Positions 8,733 to 17,933 of a DNA stretch of 64,000 bases are shown piece by piece. The notes below the pieces were generated by a model. The model was given only the letters and a program-made list of their open reading frames with translations. It was not told the origin of the DNA and did not search any database. Source of the DNA: Ruegeria sp. HKCCD4315. Its GTDB lineage: Bacteria; Pseudomonadota; Alphaproteobacteria; Rhodobacterales; Rhodobacteraceae. The first letter of the stretch is position 1. Every line of letters starts with the position of its first letter. The translations under genes were made by a program, and so were the position numbers. The stretch spans positions 1,244,501-1,308,500 of the forward strand of contig NZ_WVRN01000001.1 in the NCBI RefSeq assembly GCF_013112245.1. The letters are read 5' to 3'.

Positions 8733-9491
8733 TTACCCGCGCTCAGCCCGAACACCATCCGCGATCTGTTTCATCTGATCGGCAGGCAGGAAGCCACGCA
8801 GCATTTCGGTGCCCAGAACAAAAGAAGGCGTACCCGAGATTTGCATCCGTTGCGCCAGCGCTCGGGTGCGGGTGATTTCATCCGTAACGCTGTCGCTGTC
8901 CATCGCGGCGATGATCGCGTCGCTGTCCAGGCCCAATCCGTCCGAGATGCGGCGTAAAGAGATTTCATTTGGCTCGCCGGTGAACTCCAGCAGCGCGTCG
9001 TGGACCTGTTTGTAAGCGTCGTCTCCGGCCACCTGCTTGGTCGCAACCGCAAAGCGCGAGGACAAGACAGAGGCATCACCCAGAATAGGAAGCTCTTTGA
9101 TGACAAGGCGGATATTACCATCTTCGGCCAACAGGCTGGCAACTTCGGGTACGGCACGGCGGCAATAGCCACAGCGGTAGTCCATGAATTCGACCAGAGT
9201 GATGTCTCCATCCGGGTTGCCGCCCACCCAGCTATAGCCGTCGTTGAAAAGCTCGTCTTCGTTGGCCGCGATCAGTTCCTTGTCAGCCAGCGCTTCGGCT
9301 GCGGCGTTGCGCTGTTCCAGGATGTTGATCGCTTCGATAATGACTTCGGGGTTTTCCAGCAGGTATTCCCGTACCTGCGCGCCAAACTCAACCTTTTCGG
9401 CATCGCTCATCGCGTTCAGGTCCAGCGCCTGCGCCGAGGTCGCAGCCATGGAAAGCCCCAGAAGGGCGGGTGCAGCATGTCTGAGGATCAT
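8733..9491 (-). CDS. DsbA-family thiol:disulfide oxidoreductase, secreted
   Basis: Periplasmic thioredoxin-fold protein of 252 residues. It has a signal peptide (MILRHAAPALLGLSMAATSAQA), an N-terminal helical extension with an EFGAQVREYLLENPEV segment typical of DsbA/Com1-like proteins, the active site C107-GY-C110 within EFMDYRCGYC, and a cis-proline segment SGTPSFVLG. The extension and the CGYC site resemble the ScsC/Com1 group more than classical DsbA, so it may act as an isomerase or oxidase. Its ATG overlaps the stop of the M48-TPR gene by four bases (ATGA), indicating translational coupling. Confidence 0.85.
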   Translation of the reverse strand: MILRHAAPALLGLSMAATSAQALDLNAMSDAEKVEFGAQVREYLLENPEVIIEAINILEQRNAAAEALADKELIAANEDELFNDGYSWVGGNPDGDITLVEFMDYRCGYCRRAVPEVASLLAEDGNIRLVIKELPILGDASVLSSRFAVATKQVAGDDAYKQVHDALLEFTGEPNEISLRRISDGLGLDSDAIIAAMDSDSVTDEITRTRALAQRMQISGTPSFVLGTEMLRGFLPADQMKQIADGVRAERG

Positions 9492-10846
9492 TTCCGTTTC
9501 CTTTTGTTTCTCTTGAATCGTTCGGATGCAATCAGCACGTCTTGTGCCCTTTGCCAACCCGGTGAACCTTCGGGCAGTCGCGCCACGGCGCGTTTTGCGT
9601 GAATTCCGGCATCTTCTAGTCGCCCTTGCAGCGCATACCGCTCGGCTGTCACAGTCGATGCCATGCCGTTGTTGCCCACTTTTGCATATGCAACGCCCAG
9701 GTCCTGCATCAAACGCGCGTTGCGAAAATCGCGCGCACGCGCTTGTTCCAGGGCAGTAAGGGCCTGTTTAGTCTTGCCTTGCGCCAGCAGGGCCCGCCCA
9801 TAACCTGCAAGGATCAGGGCATTGTTGGGGGCCATTTCAACGGCATTTGCATAAGCTTCAACAGCTTCGCTTACCTGCCTGTTTTCCAACAGAATTTGCC
9901 CCTTCAGATCATAATAAAACGGATCATCCGGACGGATAGCCAACGCTTCATCAATTGCGGCACGGGCTTGGGAGAGGTTGCGGTTTTGATGATGGGCCGA
10001 GGCTTCGCGCATTAGGCGAATGTCCCGATCGGTCTCTTCCTTGGCGCGCCGCAAGGTCCAATTGGGTGATCGCAAAAACGCCGAGAGTTTGCCTTTGACG
10101 CGGGCAAACCAGTAGTCGGCGGTCGGATTCGGAACGGCCTTGTCTCCAAATTCGTCCAGAAAAGCTTCGGCTGCGCGCAGGCGTTCGCGGCTGGTGGGGT
10201 GCGACCGCATATAGGGATCCTGATTGGCTACGCTCAGCAACTCCTGACCTGCGAATTTTCTGTGCAGTTCCACCATGCCGCTGGGTGAAATCTGGGCCCA
10301 CCGAAGATAGCTGGCGGCACTGCGGTCCGCCGAAGCTTCTTCGGCGCGGGTGTGGCCCAGAAAACTGCGAAGGGCTGCGCCCCGCGTGCCGGCGGCGATG
10401 CCAATAGCAGCTTCTCCGCCGCCCGCTGCAGCCGCAAGCAGAGCCAAGGCTGTGCCAAGGCCCGCATTACGCTGAGCAGCTTTGAGGTTTTCGGCCCGGC
10501 GCGCCAGGTGACCATTTGCGATATGAGCGGCTTCATGTGCGATGACAGCCTGCAGCATTTCCGGGTTCTCTACGCTCAGAATCAGACCGTAGTTCACGTA
10601 GATGGCATTGTAGTCGATGACAAAAGCGTTGAACGTGTTGTCGTTGACGACCAGGATTTGAACGCGGTTTGTGTTCAACCCCGCTGCGCGCAACACGGGA
10701 AAGGCCAGTTCACGCAGCCCATACTCGATATCGGGATCGCGGATCAGGCTTTGCGCATGGGTTTGCGCCACTGCCGCCAGCCAGACAACAGCTGCAAGCA
10801 TCAGAGCCGGGATTGACGCCAGCCTGGATACGCGTTCAAAAGCCAT
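9488..10846 (-). CDS. M48 family metalloprotease with TPR repeats (BepA/YfgC-like)
   Basis: Probable periplasmic zinc protease of about 452 residues. After a hydrophobic signal (about residues 10 to 32, ending THAQS) comes the M48 domain with H104-EAA-H108 (VIAHEAAHIANGH) and the third-ligand region EEASADRSAASYL. The C-terminal half carries several TPR-like repeats (AIDEALAIRPDDPFYYDLKG, then AYANAVEMAPNNALILAGYG). This architecture matches BepA/YfgC, which degrades or helps fold outer-membrane proteins. Being coupled to a DsbA-like gene fits that role, since such substrates need disulfide formation. The start at 10846 is uncertain; an ATG at 10870 is also possible and has equally weak ribosome-binding support. 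Confidence 0.87.
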   Translation of the reverse strand: MAFERVSRLASIPALMLAAVVWLAAVAQTHAQSLIRDPDIEYGLRELAFPVLRAAGLNTNRVQILVVNDNTFNAFVIDYNAIYVNYGLILSVENPEMLQAVIAHEAAHIANGHLARRAENLKAAQRNAGLGTALALLAAAAGGGEAAIGIAAGTRGAALRSFLGHTRAEEASADRSAASYLRWAQISPSGMVELHRKFAGQELLSVANQDPYMRSHPTSRERLRAAEAFLDEFGDKAVPNPTADYWFARVKGKLSAFLRSPNWTLRRAKEETDRDIRLMREASAHHQNRNLSQARAAIDEALAIRPDDPFYYDLKGQILLENRQVSEAVEAYANAVEMAPNNALILAGYGRALLAQGKTKQALTALEQARARDFRNARLMQDLGVAYAKVGNNGMASTVTAERYALQGRLEDAGIHAKRAVARLPEGSPGWQRAQDVLIASERFKRNKRKRK

Positions 10847-10868
10847 GGCTGCAACATGGGAGATGGGC

Positions 10869-12032
10869 ATGAGAAACTCAACCCGGTCCGGGGTCGATCC
10901 GTTTATTGTGATGGACGTGATGGAGGCCGCGCGCAAAGCGGAAGAGGCCGGACGCCATATCATCCACATGGAAGTCGGCCAGCCAGGAACAGGAGCACCA
11001 AAAGGGGCCACGCAAGCTTTGGCCAGTGCCATGGAGGAAACCCCTTTGGGCTATACAGTGTCCTTGGGTCTGCCTGCGCTGCGCCAGCGGATCGCGCAGC
11101 TTTACGGGCAATGGTACGATGTTGACCTGAACCCCGAGAGGGTGGTGGTCACACCCGGATCTTCTGGCGGGTTTCTGCTTGCGTTTACGGCGCTTTTTGA
11201 CAGCGGGGATCGGGTGGGTATCGGCGCGCCCGGTTATCCGTCATACCGCCAGATCCTCAAGGCGTTGGGTCTGGTGCCCGTCGATCTGCCCACTGCCGCT
11301 GAAAACAGGTTGCAGCCTGTCGCCGATGACATTCGAGGTATGGACCTGAGGGGGCTGATGGTGGCCTCGCCCGCAAACCCAACCGGCACGATGCTGGATC
11401 ACGCGGCCATGGGGGCGCTTATTGACGCAGCGCAGGGGCAAGGGGCGTCGTTCATAAGTGACGAAATCTATCACGGGCTGGAATACGAAGCCAAAGCTGT
11501 CACCGCACTGGAGCTGACGGATGAGTGCTATGTGATCAACTCATTCTCCAAATATTTCTCGATGACCGGCTGGCGCGTCGGATGGATGGTCGTTCCCGAG
11601 GATCAGGTGCGCGTGGTCGAGCGGATTGCCCAGAACATGTTCATTTGCGCGCCCCATGCCAGCCAGGTCGCGGCACTGGCGGCAATGGATTGCGAAGACG
11701 AATTGCAGGCCAATCTGGACGTGTACCGCCGTAACCGCGCGTTGATGCTGGACGGTCTGCCCAAGGCCGGGTTCACAAACATAGCCCCGCCCGACGGTGC
11801 GTTTTATGTTTATGCTGACGTGTCTGACCTGACCAATGACAGCCGTGCCTTCGCGGCCGAGATTCTTGAAAAGGCGGGCGTTGCGGTAACTCCGGGTCTC
11901 GACTTCGATCCCCAGCGCGGTCACACGACCCTGCGTTTCTCTTACGCAAGGGCCACGGCGGATATCGAAGACGGTCTTGAGCGTTTGCGCCTGTTCATGG
12001 CCGCGCGTGGCGCGATCAGGGAACAGGCCTGA
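10869..12032 (+). CDS. Class I/II PLP-dependent aminotransferase
   Basis: Fold-type I aminotransferase of about 387 residues. Visible are PLP-site features: TPGSSGGFLLAF, ASPANPTGT, SDEIYHGL, the Schiff-base lysine K228 in NSFSKYFSM, and R236 in GWRVGW. An Arg near the C-terminus (TLRFSYA) would bind the substrate carboxylate. The family includes aspartate, aromatic and alanine aminotransferases; specificity is not resolved. The start at 10869 has GGGAG six bases before it. Its start codon faces that of the divergent M48-TPR gene with only 22 bases between, so its promoter must lie inside that neighbour's coding region. Confidence 0.85.
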   Translation: MRNSTRSGVDPFIVMDVMEAARKAEEAGRHIIHMEVGQPGTGAPKGATQALASAMEETPLGYTVSLGLPALRQRIAQLYGQWYDVDLNPERVVVTPGSSGGFLLAFTALFDSGDRVGIGAPGYPSYRQILKALGLVPVDLPTAAENRLQPVADDIRGMDLRGLMVASPANPTGTMLDHAAMGALIDAAQGQGASFISDEIYHGLEYEAKAVTALELTDECYVINSFSKYFSMTGWRVGWMVVPEDQVRVVERIAQNMFICAPHASQVAALAAMDCEDELQANLDVYRRNRALMLDGLPKAGFTNIAPPDGAFYVYADVSDLTNDSRAFAAEILEKAGVAVTPGLDFDPQRGHTTLRFSYARATADIEDGLERLRLFMAARGAIREQA

Positions 12033-12098
12033 ACCGTTCACAAAACGCAGCTTGTGGTATAGGCTGCCGTCCAAACGATCTCGGGAAAACTTGAGGCT

Positions 12099-13319
12099 AT
12101 GAGCAGGATCTTCTTTTGCATCGCCCTGATATGGGCGCTGGCCAGCGGTGCGATGGCGCAGGATTTCAGCGCGCTGGCGCGTGTCCAGCCAGACCAAAGC
12201 CGCATTACGGACGTCGGGCGTACTGGGGTGCAGGTGAATATCGGTCTCAGCCAAGGGGTGCCGTACCGGATCTTCACCTTGCAGGACCCGTATCGGATGG
12301 TTCTGGACTTTAACGAGGTCGACTGGACGGGTTTGAAGTCGCAGGACTTCCTGCAATCAGATCGCATAAGCGGTGTTCAGTTCGGAGCTTATGTTCCTGG
12401 CTGGTCACGTCTGGTGCTGGAGCTAGGCGCACCCATGGCGGTTGATACAGCGCAATTGTCAGTTGCCGAGGATTCGGGTGCTGCCGTGTTGTCCCTGAAC
12501 CTCAAGGGCACGGATTTCGACACGTTCAACGCAACCGCAGGTGCGCCGCGCAATCCGGGCTGGGACCTGCCGGAACCCGCCAACCTGCCGCAAGCGGAAC
12601 CACGCAGCGCCGACCGGCCCCTGCGTGTCATGCTGGATCCGGGTCATGGCGGAATTGATCCGGGTGCCGAAGTCGGCGATGTGAATGAGAAGACGATGAT
12701 GCTGACTTTCGCGCGTGAGCTGCGGGAAGTTCTTTTGCGTTCAGGCAGATACGAGGTGGTCCTGACGCGGGTTGAGGATCAGTTCGTGTCGCTTGAGCGT
12801 CGGATTGCCTTGGCCCATCGGGCGGGTGCGGACCTGTTCATTTCGCTGCACGCTGATTCCCTGTCCGAGGGGCAGGCTCATGGCGCGGCGGTCTATACTT
12901 TGTCCGATGATGCCTCGGATGTGGCAAGTTCAAAACTGGCCGAGCGACACGACCGGGGGGATTTGCTGTCGGGTGTTGATCTCAGCGGCTCGGACGATCA
13001 GGTGGCCGATGTTCTGCTGGATCTGGCGCGGCAGGAAACCAAGCCGCGCACACGGTCGCTGGCTTCGGCGATTGCCAACGGCATGGCGCAGCAAGGTGGC
13101 CCAATGAACCGCAAACCGCTGCGCACGGCGTCTTTTTCCGTGCTCAAGGCGGCGGATATCCCTTCTGTTCTGGTCGAGCTTGGGTTCTTGTCCAGTCCCA
13201 GAGACCTGAAAAACCTCAAGGATCCGGAATGGCGATCGAAAATGGCTCTGGGTATTTATCAGGGGCTTGAGGACTGGCGACAGCAGGACGTGATCCGTAA
13301 ATCCCTGATTGGCCAGTGA
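12099..13319 (+). CDS. N-acetylmuramoyl-L-alanine amidase, AMIN + Amidase_3
   Basis: Periplasmic zinc amidase that cleaves the bond between MurNAc and the stem peptide, needed for daughter-cell separation. Its 406 residues have a signal peptide (to about residue 20, ASGAMAQ), an AMIN domain at about 40 to 140 that targets the enzyme to septal peptidoglycan, and the Amidase_3 catalytic domain with H183 in DPGHGGIDPG, E197 in NEKTM, FISLHADS and VLVELGFL (catalytic Glu). This is the AmiC layout. It is followed after 94 bases by the PBP1A gene, so a cell-wall hydrolase and a synthase sit side by side. Confidence 0.92.
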   Translation: MSRIFFCIALIWALASGAMAQDFSALARVQPDQSRITDVGRTGVQVNIGLSQGVPYRIFTLQDPYRMVLDFNEVDWTGLKSQDFLQSDRISGVQFGAYVPGWSRLVLELGAPMAVDTAQLSVAEDSGAAVLSLNLKGTDFDTFNATAGAPRNPGWDLPEPANLPQAEPRSADRPLRVMLDPGHGGIDPGAEVGDVNEKTMMLTFARELREVLLRSGRYEVVLTRVEDQFVSLERRIALAHRAGADLFISLHADSLSEGQAHGAAVYTLSDDASDVASSKLAERHDRGDLLSGVDLSGSDDQVADVLLDLARQETKPRTRSLASAIANGMAQQGGPMNRKPLRTASFSVLKAADIPSVLVELGFLSSPRDLKNLKDPEWRSKMALGIYQGLEDWRQQDVIRKSLIGQ

Positions 13320-13356
13320 CCTTGCGGCGCAAACCGGCTAGAATACGCTTGGTGTT

Positions 13357-13385
13357 TTGACCCTCAGGCGGCGCATCACTATATA
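13357..13385 (+). promoter_or_regulatory. Candidate sigma-70 type promoter for the PBP1A gene
   Basis: TTGACC (13357-13362), 17 bases, TATATA (13380-13385), 28 bases before the GTG start. Five of six and four of six matches to consensus with ideal spacing. It suggests that PBP1A can be expressed apart from the amidase. Confidence 0.5.
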
Positions 13386-13413
13386 GACGGCACCGCGAGA
13401 AAAAGGCAGTAAC

Positions 13414-15903
13414 GTGATCCGGTTCATTCTTTCGTTTTTCGGGGCTATCTTCAGCCTCGTAACTTTGGGTATTTTCATGGCCGCACTGGTAATCGGTGCG
13501 GTGTTTTGGATGTATGGGCGCGACCTGCCCAGCCATGAATCACTGGCACAGTACAAGCCTCCGACCATCAGCCGGATCTATTCGGGCGAAGGTCAGCTGA
13601 TCGACGAATTCGCGCAAGAGCGTCGTCTGTTCACCCCATCCGAGGAAATTCCTGATCTGGTGAAGCAGGCTTTTATCTCGGCGGAAGACAAGAACTTTTA
13701 CACCCATCAGGGATATGACCCGCGTGGTATCATCGCCGCGGGGGTTGAGGCCGTGCGCAGCAAGGGCGAAACCGTGCGCGGGGCCTCGACCATCACCCAG
13801 CAGGTGATGAAGAACTTCCTGCTATCGGGTGACCGCCGGGCTGAACGCAAGATCAAGGAAATCATCCTCGCCACCCGGCTTGAGGATACCTTGGACAAGG
13901 AACAGATCCTCGAGCTTTACATGAACGAGATCTTTCTGGGTCAGAACTCGTACGGTGTGACGGCTGCGGCGCAGACCTATTTCAACAAGACCTTGCAGGA
14001 ACTTGCTCCGCATGAGGCCGCGATGTTGGCCGCAATGCCCAAGGCACCGTCGGATTACCACCCGGTTCGCCAAAAAGAACGCCTTCTGGCCCGCCGTAAC
14101 TATGTGCTGCGTGAGATGAACCAGAACGGCTATATCGATCAGGCGACCTATGAGGTCGAAGTCGAAATGCCGCTGCGTTCGGTTCAGAACGGTGACTTTG
14201 AAAGCTTCCGCACCGCTTTACCGCCGCGGGACTATTTCACCGACGAAATCCGCCGCCAGTTGAGCGAGGATTTTGGCGAAGGCGAGTTCTTTACCGGCGG
14301 CTTTACGGTCCGTGCGTCTGTAGACGAAGAAATGCAGATCGAAGCTGCCAAAGCTCTGCGCGAGGCGTTGCAGAAATACGACCGCTCACGCGGCAGGTGG
14401 CGTGGAACCGGCGAAGTGATCCCGGAAGAAACGTTGGCGGATGAGGCGCAGTGGCGCGAAGCGTTGTCGGTCATGGAAATTCCACGCGATGTGGTGCTAC
14501 CGACCCGATGGTATCCTGCGGTCGTCTTGAATGTCGCGGACCAGCAACTCACGGTCGGGATCGAAAACGGGCCTGCGGATGGTGTTGTCCCACGTTCAGA
14601 CATCAAATGGATGCAGGGCGATTTTGCAGCGAACTTCAAACGCGGTGACGTGATCCTTGTCATGGCTGGGGAAGAGGGGCAGTGGTCCGCCCGACAGGTG
14701 CCCGAAGTGCAGGGCGGCTTTGTTGCGATGGATGTGAACTCGGGGCGTGTTCTGGCGATGCAGGGCGGGTTCTCGTATCAGGACACCGTGTTCAATCGCG
14801 CCACACAGGCGCAGCGTCAGCCCGGATCGTCTTTCAAACCCTTCGTCTATGCCGCCGCGCTGGACAGTGGCTATAGCCCCGCAACCATCGTTGTGGATGC
14901 CCCGATTGAGGTGAACACGCCACAGGGTCTGTGGCGTCCCAAGAACTCGTCGAACAAGTTCTACGGACCGACGCCGCTGCGCACCGGGATCGAGCAGTCG
15001 CGGAACCTGATGACCATCCGTCTGGCGCAAGAAGTCACGATGCCGGTGGTTGCAGGCTATGCGGAACGCTTTGGCGTCTACGACCGTATGGGGGCATTCC
15101 TTGCCAACTCGCTGGGGTCCGAAGAGACGACGCTTTACAAGATGGTGGCCGCCTATGCGATGTTTGCCAATGGCGGTCAGCGGGTCGAACCCACTCTGGT
15201 CGACCGCATTCAGGACCGTTTCGGCAAAACCATCTATCGCCACGACGACCGTCAGTGTCTGGATTGCGATTCCACATGGATGGCCGCTGATGAATCTCCG
15301 ACCCTTGTGACGGACCGCCCTCAGGTGATGGATGCGATCACGGCCTATCAGTTGACCTCAATGATGACGGGCGTTGTGGATCGCGGTACTGCTTCGCGTT
15401 ATGTCAACCTGCCGGTTCCGACAGCGGGCAAGACCGGAACCACCAATGAATCCAAGGATGCGTGGTTCATCGGATTTACCTCGAACATCGTGGCGGGATG
15501 CTACATCGGCTACGACCGACCGCGTCCGATGGGGCGGGGGGCTTACGGCGGCACGATGTGTGGCCCTGTGTTCCAAAGCTTCATGGAAAAAGCTGTCGAG
15601 AAATACGGCGGCGGTCCGTTCGAAGTGCCGGAAGGCGGTCATTTCATCAAGATCGACCGGTTCAGCGGCGCACGGCTGCCTGACGATGCCAGCGGTGACT
15701 ATGTTGTAGCCGAATTCTTCCGTGACGGCGTCGACGGGTTTATCGACCGTGTTTACGACGGCGGATTTGCCATCGGTTCGGACCTTCCTTTGTTTGAGGA
15801 AGTGCAGCGCGCAGGCGTGCAGGTTCAGACCTCGACAGGTCAGACGGTCACTGTCGGGCCCAAAGCCACGCAGGGCGACCTGAGCACTGGCGGGCTTTAC
15901 TGA
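13414..15903 (+). CDS. mrcA: Penicillin-binding protein 1A
   Basis: Bifunctional class A penicillin-binding protein: polymerises lipid II (GT51) and crosslinks peptides (transpeptidase). The 829 residues hold one N-terminal membrane segment (about 5 to 35), the GT51 domain with catalytic E91 in SAEDKNFYTHQG, and RGASTITQQ and RKIKEIILA motifs. An inserted OB-like domain follows, then the transpeptidase with S472-SF-K475, SRN at about 530 and K673-TGT. All catalytic residues are present. The start is GTG with AAAAGG upstream; the N-terminus matches the family. It overlaps the convergent kinase gene by seven bases. Confidence 0.95.
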   Translation: MIRFILSFFGAIFSLVTLGIFMAALVIGAVFWMYGRDLPSHESLAQYKPPTISRIYSGEGQLIDEFAQERRLFTPSEEIPDLVKQAFISAEDKNFYTHQGYDPRGIIAAGVEAVRSKGETVRGASTITQQVMKNFLLSGDRRAERKIKEIILATRLEDTLDKEQILELYMNEIFLGQNSYGVTAAAQTYFNKTLQELAPHEAAMLAAMPKAPSDYHPVRQKERLLARRNYVLREMNQNGYIDQATYEVEVEMPLRSVQNGDFESFRTALPPRDYFTDEIRRQLSEDFGEGEFFTGGFTVRASVDEEMQIEAAKALREALQKYDRSRGRWRGTGEVIPEETLADEAQWREALSVMEIPRDVVLPTRWYPAVVLNVADQQLTVGIENGPADGVVPRSDIKWMQGDFAANFKRGDVILVMAGEEGQWSARQVPEVQGGFVAMDVNSGRVLAMQGGFSYQDTVFNRATQAQRQPGSSFKPFVYAAALDSGYSPATIVVDAPIEVNTPQGLWRPKNSSNKFYGPTPLRTGIEQSRNLMTIRLAQEVTMPVVAGYAERFGVYDRMGAFLANSLGSEETTLYKMVAAYAMFANGGQRVEPTLVDRIQDRFGKTIYRHDDRQCLDCDSTWMAADESPTLVTDRPQVMDAITAYQLTSMMTGVVDRGTASRYVNLPVPTAGKTGTTNESKDAWFIGFTSNIVAGCYIGYDRPRPMGRGAYGGTMCGPVFQSFMEKAVEKYGGGPFEVPEGGHFIKIDRFSGARLPDDASGDYVVAEFFRDGVDGFIDRVYDGGFAIGSDLPLFEEVQRAGVQVQTSTGQTVTVGPKATQGDLSTGGLY

Positions 15904-16727
15904 CCAGAAAAACGCAGAAGCAGAGTCAAAAGATCTGCTTCAGGATCGTTATCGATTGCACCGTCCGATCGCCAATAAATGGACAAGGCGCATTTGGCGG
16001 CGGCCCATTGGGCCAGCCGTTTCTTTGGCACTTTCAGCGCTTTGGAGTAGAGCGACAGGCAGGTTTCGATTTGCTGAGGATCACGCACCAAATCTGGCAT
16101 TCCTTTTGGGTGGCGTAATGCATTTGCCAACTCAAACGCCGGGTCTCCGACATACCCTTTGGCATCGAAAACCCGTGGGCCTGCATCGGTCATGATGATG
16201 TTGTCAGGGTGAAGATCCCCGTGAAGGGGCACGGGCGCTGGCTGGGTATTCAACAGTTGCCGGCCCATGGCCATGGCGGACAGCATGTCATTGCGCAGAA
16301 GGGTTGGGCATTTTGGCGCAAAAGCGCAGTTAAACAACGGGGTGAAAACCTGGTCCAGGGGTCTCAACCCCTGAACCCGGACGGAGGGCTTTCCATGCAG
16401 ATGCGCAGCAGTTTCGGCAAGGATTCTAGTGGCATCATCGGGGCGCCCCGAACGCGCAATGTCACCTAATGACGGGCCATCCAGCCATTCCATCAGAACA
16501 GCGCTCCGCTCTTCGTTGAAAATACGAACCGCACCTCGGTCTCGCCACGCATTTAACAGCGCGCTGCCGGGTGCTTCGTTGCCGCGATCCGGTCTGCGAT
16601 AGAGTTTCAATGCGGCGGGTCCGTGTTTCGATAGCACTTTCCAAACCTGCGCCTGACCGGTCTCGGCAACCAGCTCTGACTGCTGCAGGTTCCATTCGTC
16701 CAGAAACTCGTCGCATGTGCTTGGCAT
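15897..16727 (-). CDS. APH(6)/hydroxyurea-kinase family phosphotransferase
   Basis: Kinase-like fold of about 276 residues in the streptomycin 6-phosphotransferase / hydroxyurea phosphotransferase family. Seen are the ATP-binding lysine in ALKLYRR, the catalytic loop PLHGDLHPDN and the metal-binding segment RVFDAKGYVGDP. Chromosomal members of this family are widespread in Alphaproteobacteria and most have unknown natural substrates, so a resistance function should not be assumed. The start at 16727 is where the family sequence begins (MPSTCDEFLDEW). It is convergent with mrcA and divergent from prfB, and base composition is like its neighbours. Confidence 0.75.
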   Translation of the reverse strand: MPSTCDEFLDEWNLQQSELVAETGQAQVWKVLSKHGPAALKLYRRPDRGNEAPGSALLNAWRDRGAVRIFNEERSAVLMEWLDGPSLGDIARSGRPDDATRILAETAAHLHGKPSVRVQGLRPLDQVFTPLFNCAFAPKCPTLLRNDMLSAMAMGRQLLNTQPAPVPLHGDLHPDNIIMTDAGPRVFDAKGYVGDPAFELANALRHPKGMPDLVRDPQQIETCLSLYSKALKVPKKRLAQWAAAKCALSIYWRSDGAIDNDPEADLLTLLLRFSGQ

Positions 16728-16804
16728 TCGCGTCCGGCCCGTCTTGTGGTGTCTCGCACCTCTTGCTATCACGCAAGCCTGATTGAGCAAGTTGGGACAA
16801 GACC

Positions 16805-17932
16805 ATGCGCGCCGAAACCCAGAACATCGTGGCGGAAATCGAAAAGTCGCTGGAGCTGCTGGCGCAGCGTATGGACTATGAAACCGCGCCGCATCGCCTT
16901 GAGGAATTCAACGCGCGTGTCGAAGATCCGAACCTGTGGGACAACCCTGAAAACGCGCAGAAGCTGATGCGCGAACGGCAGATGCTGGTTGACGCCATCG
17001 AGACCTATGAAACCATCAAGACCGATCTCAGCGACAATATCGAGCTGATCGAACTGGGCGAGATGGAAGAGGATGAAGAGGTCGTTCAGGACGCCGAAGC
17101 TGCGATCAAGGCGCTACAGGGCAAAGCCGCCAAGAAAGAGCTTGAAGCATTGCTGGACGGTGAGGCCGACAGCAACGACACCTTCCTTGAAATCAACTCG
17201 GGCGCAGGTGGTACCGAAAGTTGTGACTGGGCTTCGATGCTGGCGCGGATGTACGTTCGCTGGGCCGAGAAAAAGGGCTATACGGTTGAGCTGCAGTCCG
17301 AAACGGCAGGCGAAGAGGCGGGCATCAAATCTGCCGCGTACAAGATCTCGGGCCACAACGCTTATGGCTGGCTGAAATCGGAAAGCGGTGTACACCGGCT
17401 GGTGCGGATTTCGCCTTTTGACTCGGCGGCGAAGCGCCATACCTCGTTCAGTTCGGTCTGGGTCTACCCGGTGGTGGATGACAATATCGAGATCGAGGTG
17501 AACCCGGCGGATATTCGCATCGACACGTATCGGTCATCCGGCGCAGGTGGTCAGCACGTCAACACCACGGACTCGGCGGTACGGATAACGCACATTCCAA
17601 CCGGGATTGTGGTGACCTCGTCCGAGAAATCGCAACACCAGAACCGCGATATCGCCATGAAGGCCCTGAAATCGCGCCTGTATCAACAGGAACTGGACCG
17701 TCGGAACGCGGATATCAACGCCGCGCATGAGGCCAAAGGCGATGCCGGTTGGGGCAACCAGATCCGGTCCTACGTGTTGCAGCCGTACCAGATGGTCAAG
17801 GATCTGCGCACGAACCATGAGACTTCGGACACCAAGGGCGTGCTGGATGGCGATCTGGACGGTTTCATGGCTGCAACGCTGGCTCTGAACGTGGCAGGTA
17901 AAAGCCGGTCCGAGGCGCAGGGCGACAGCTAA
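16805..17932 (+). CDS. prfB: Peptide chain release factor 2
   Basis: Class I release factor recognising UGA and UAA. The 375 residues contain the N-terminal helical domain, the RF2 codon-recognition tripeptide SPF (in [15 protein letters not shown]) and the peptidyl-hydrolase motif G248-G249-Q250 ([10 protein letters not shown]). The frame is continuous: the programmed +1 frameshift with an internal UGA, found in E. coli and many other bacteria, is absent, so the autoregulation by that route is lost. It is followed one base later by the GTG of an M50-like gene. Confidence 0.96.
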   Translation: MRAETQNIVAEIEKSLELLAQRMDYETAPHRLEEFNARVEDPNLWDNPENAQKLMRERQMLVDAIETYETIKTDLSDNIELIELGEMEEDEEVVQDAEAAIKALQGKAAKKELEALLDGEADSNDTFLEINSGAGGTESCDWASMLARMYVRWAEKKGYTVELQSETAGEEAGIKSAAYKISGHNAYGWLKSESGVHRLVRISPFDSAAKRHTSFSSVWVYPVVDDNIEIEVNPADIRIDTYRSSGAGGQHVNTTDSAVRITHIPTGIVVTSSEKSQHQNRDIAMKALKSRLYQQELDRRNADINAAHEAKGDAGWGNQIRSYVLQPYQMVKDLRTNHETSDTKGVLDGDLDGFMAATLALNVAGKSRSEAQGDS

Positions 17933-17933
17933 G

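Noticed and set aside
15897..16727. Acquired aminoglycoside resistance gene
   Set aside because: The family match is real, but there is no mobile element, no change in base or codon use, and it overlaps mrcA end to end. It looks like a resident kinase of unknown substrate.
16805..17932. Programmed +1 frameshift in prfB
   Set aside because: The frame is continuous from the ATG and there is no in-frame UGA near codon 25.
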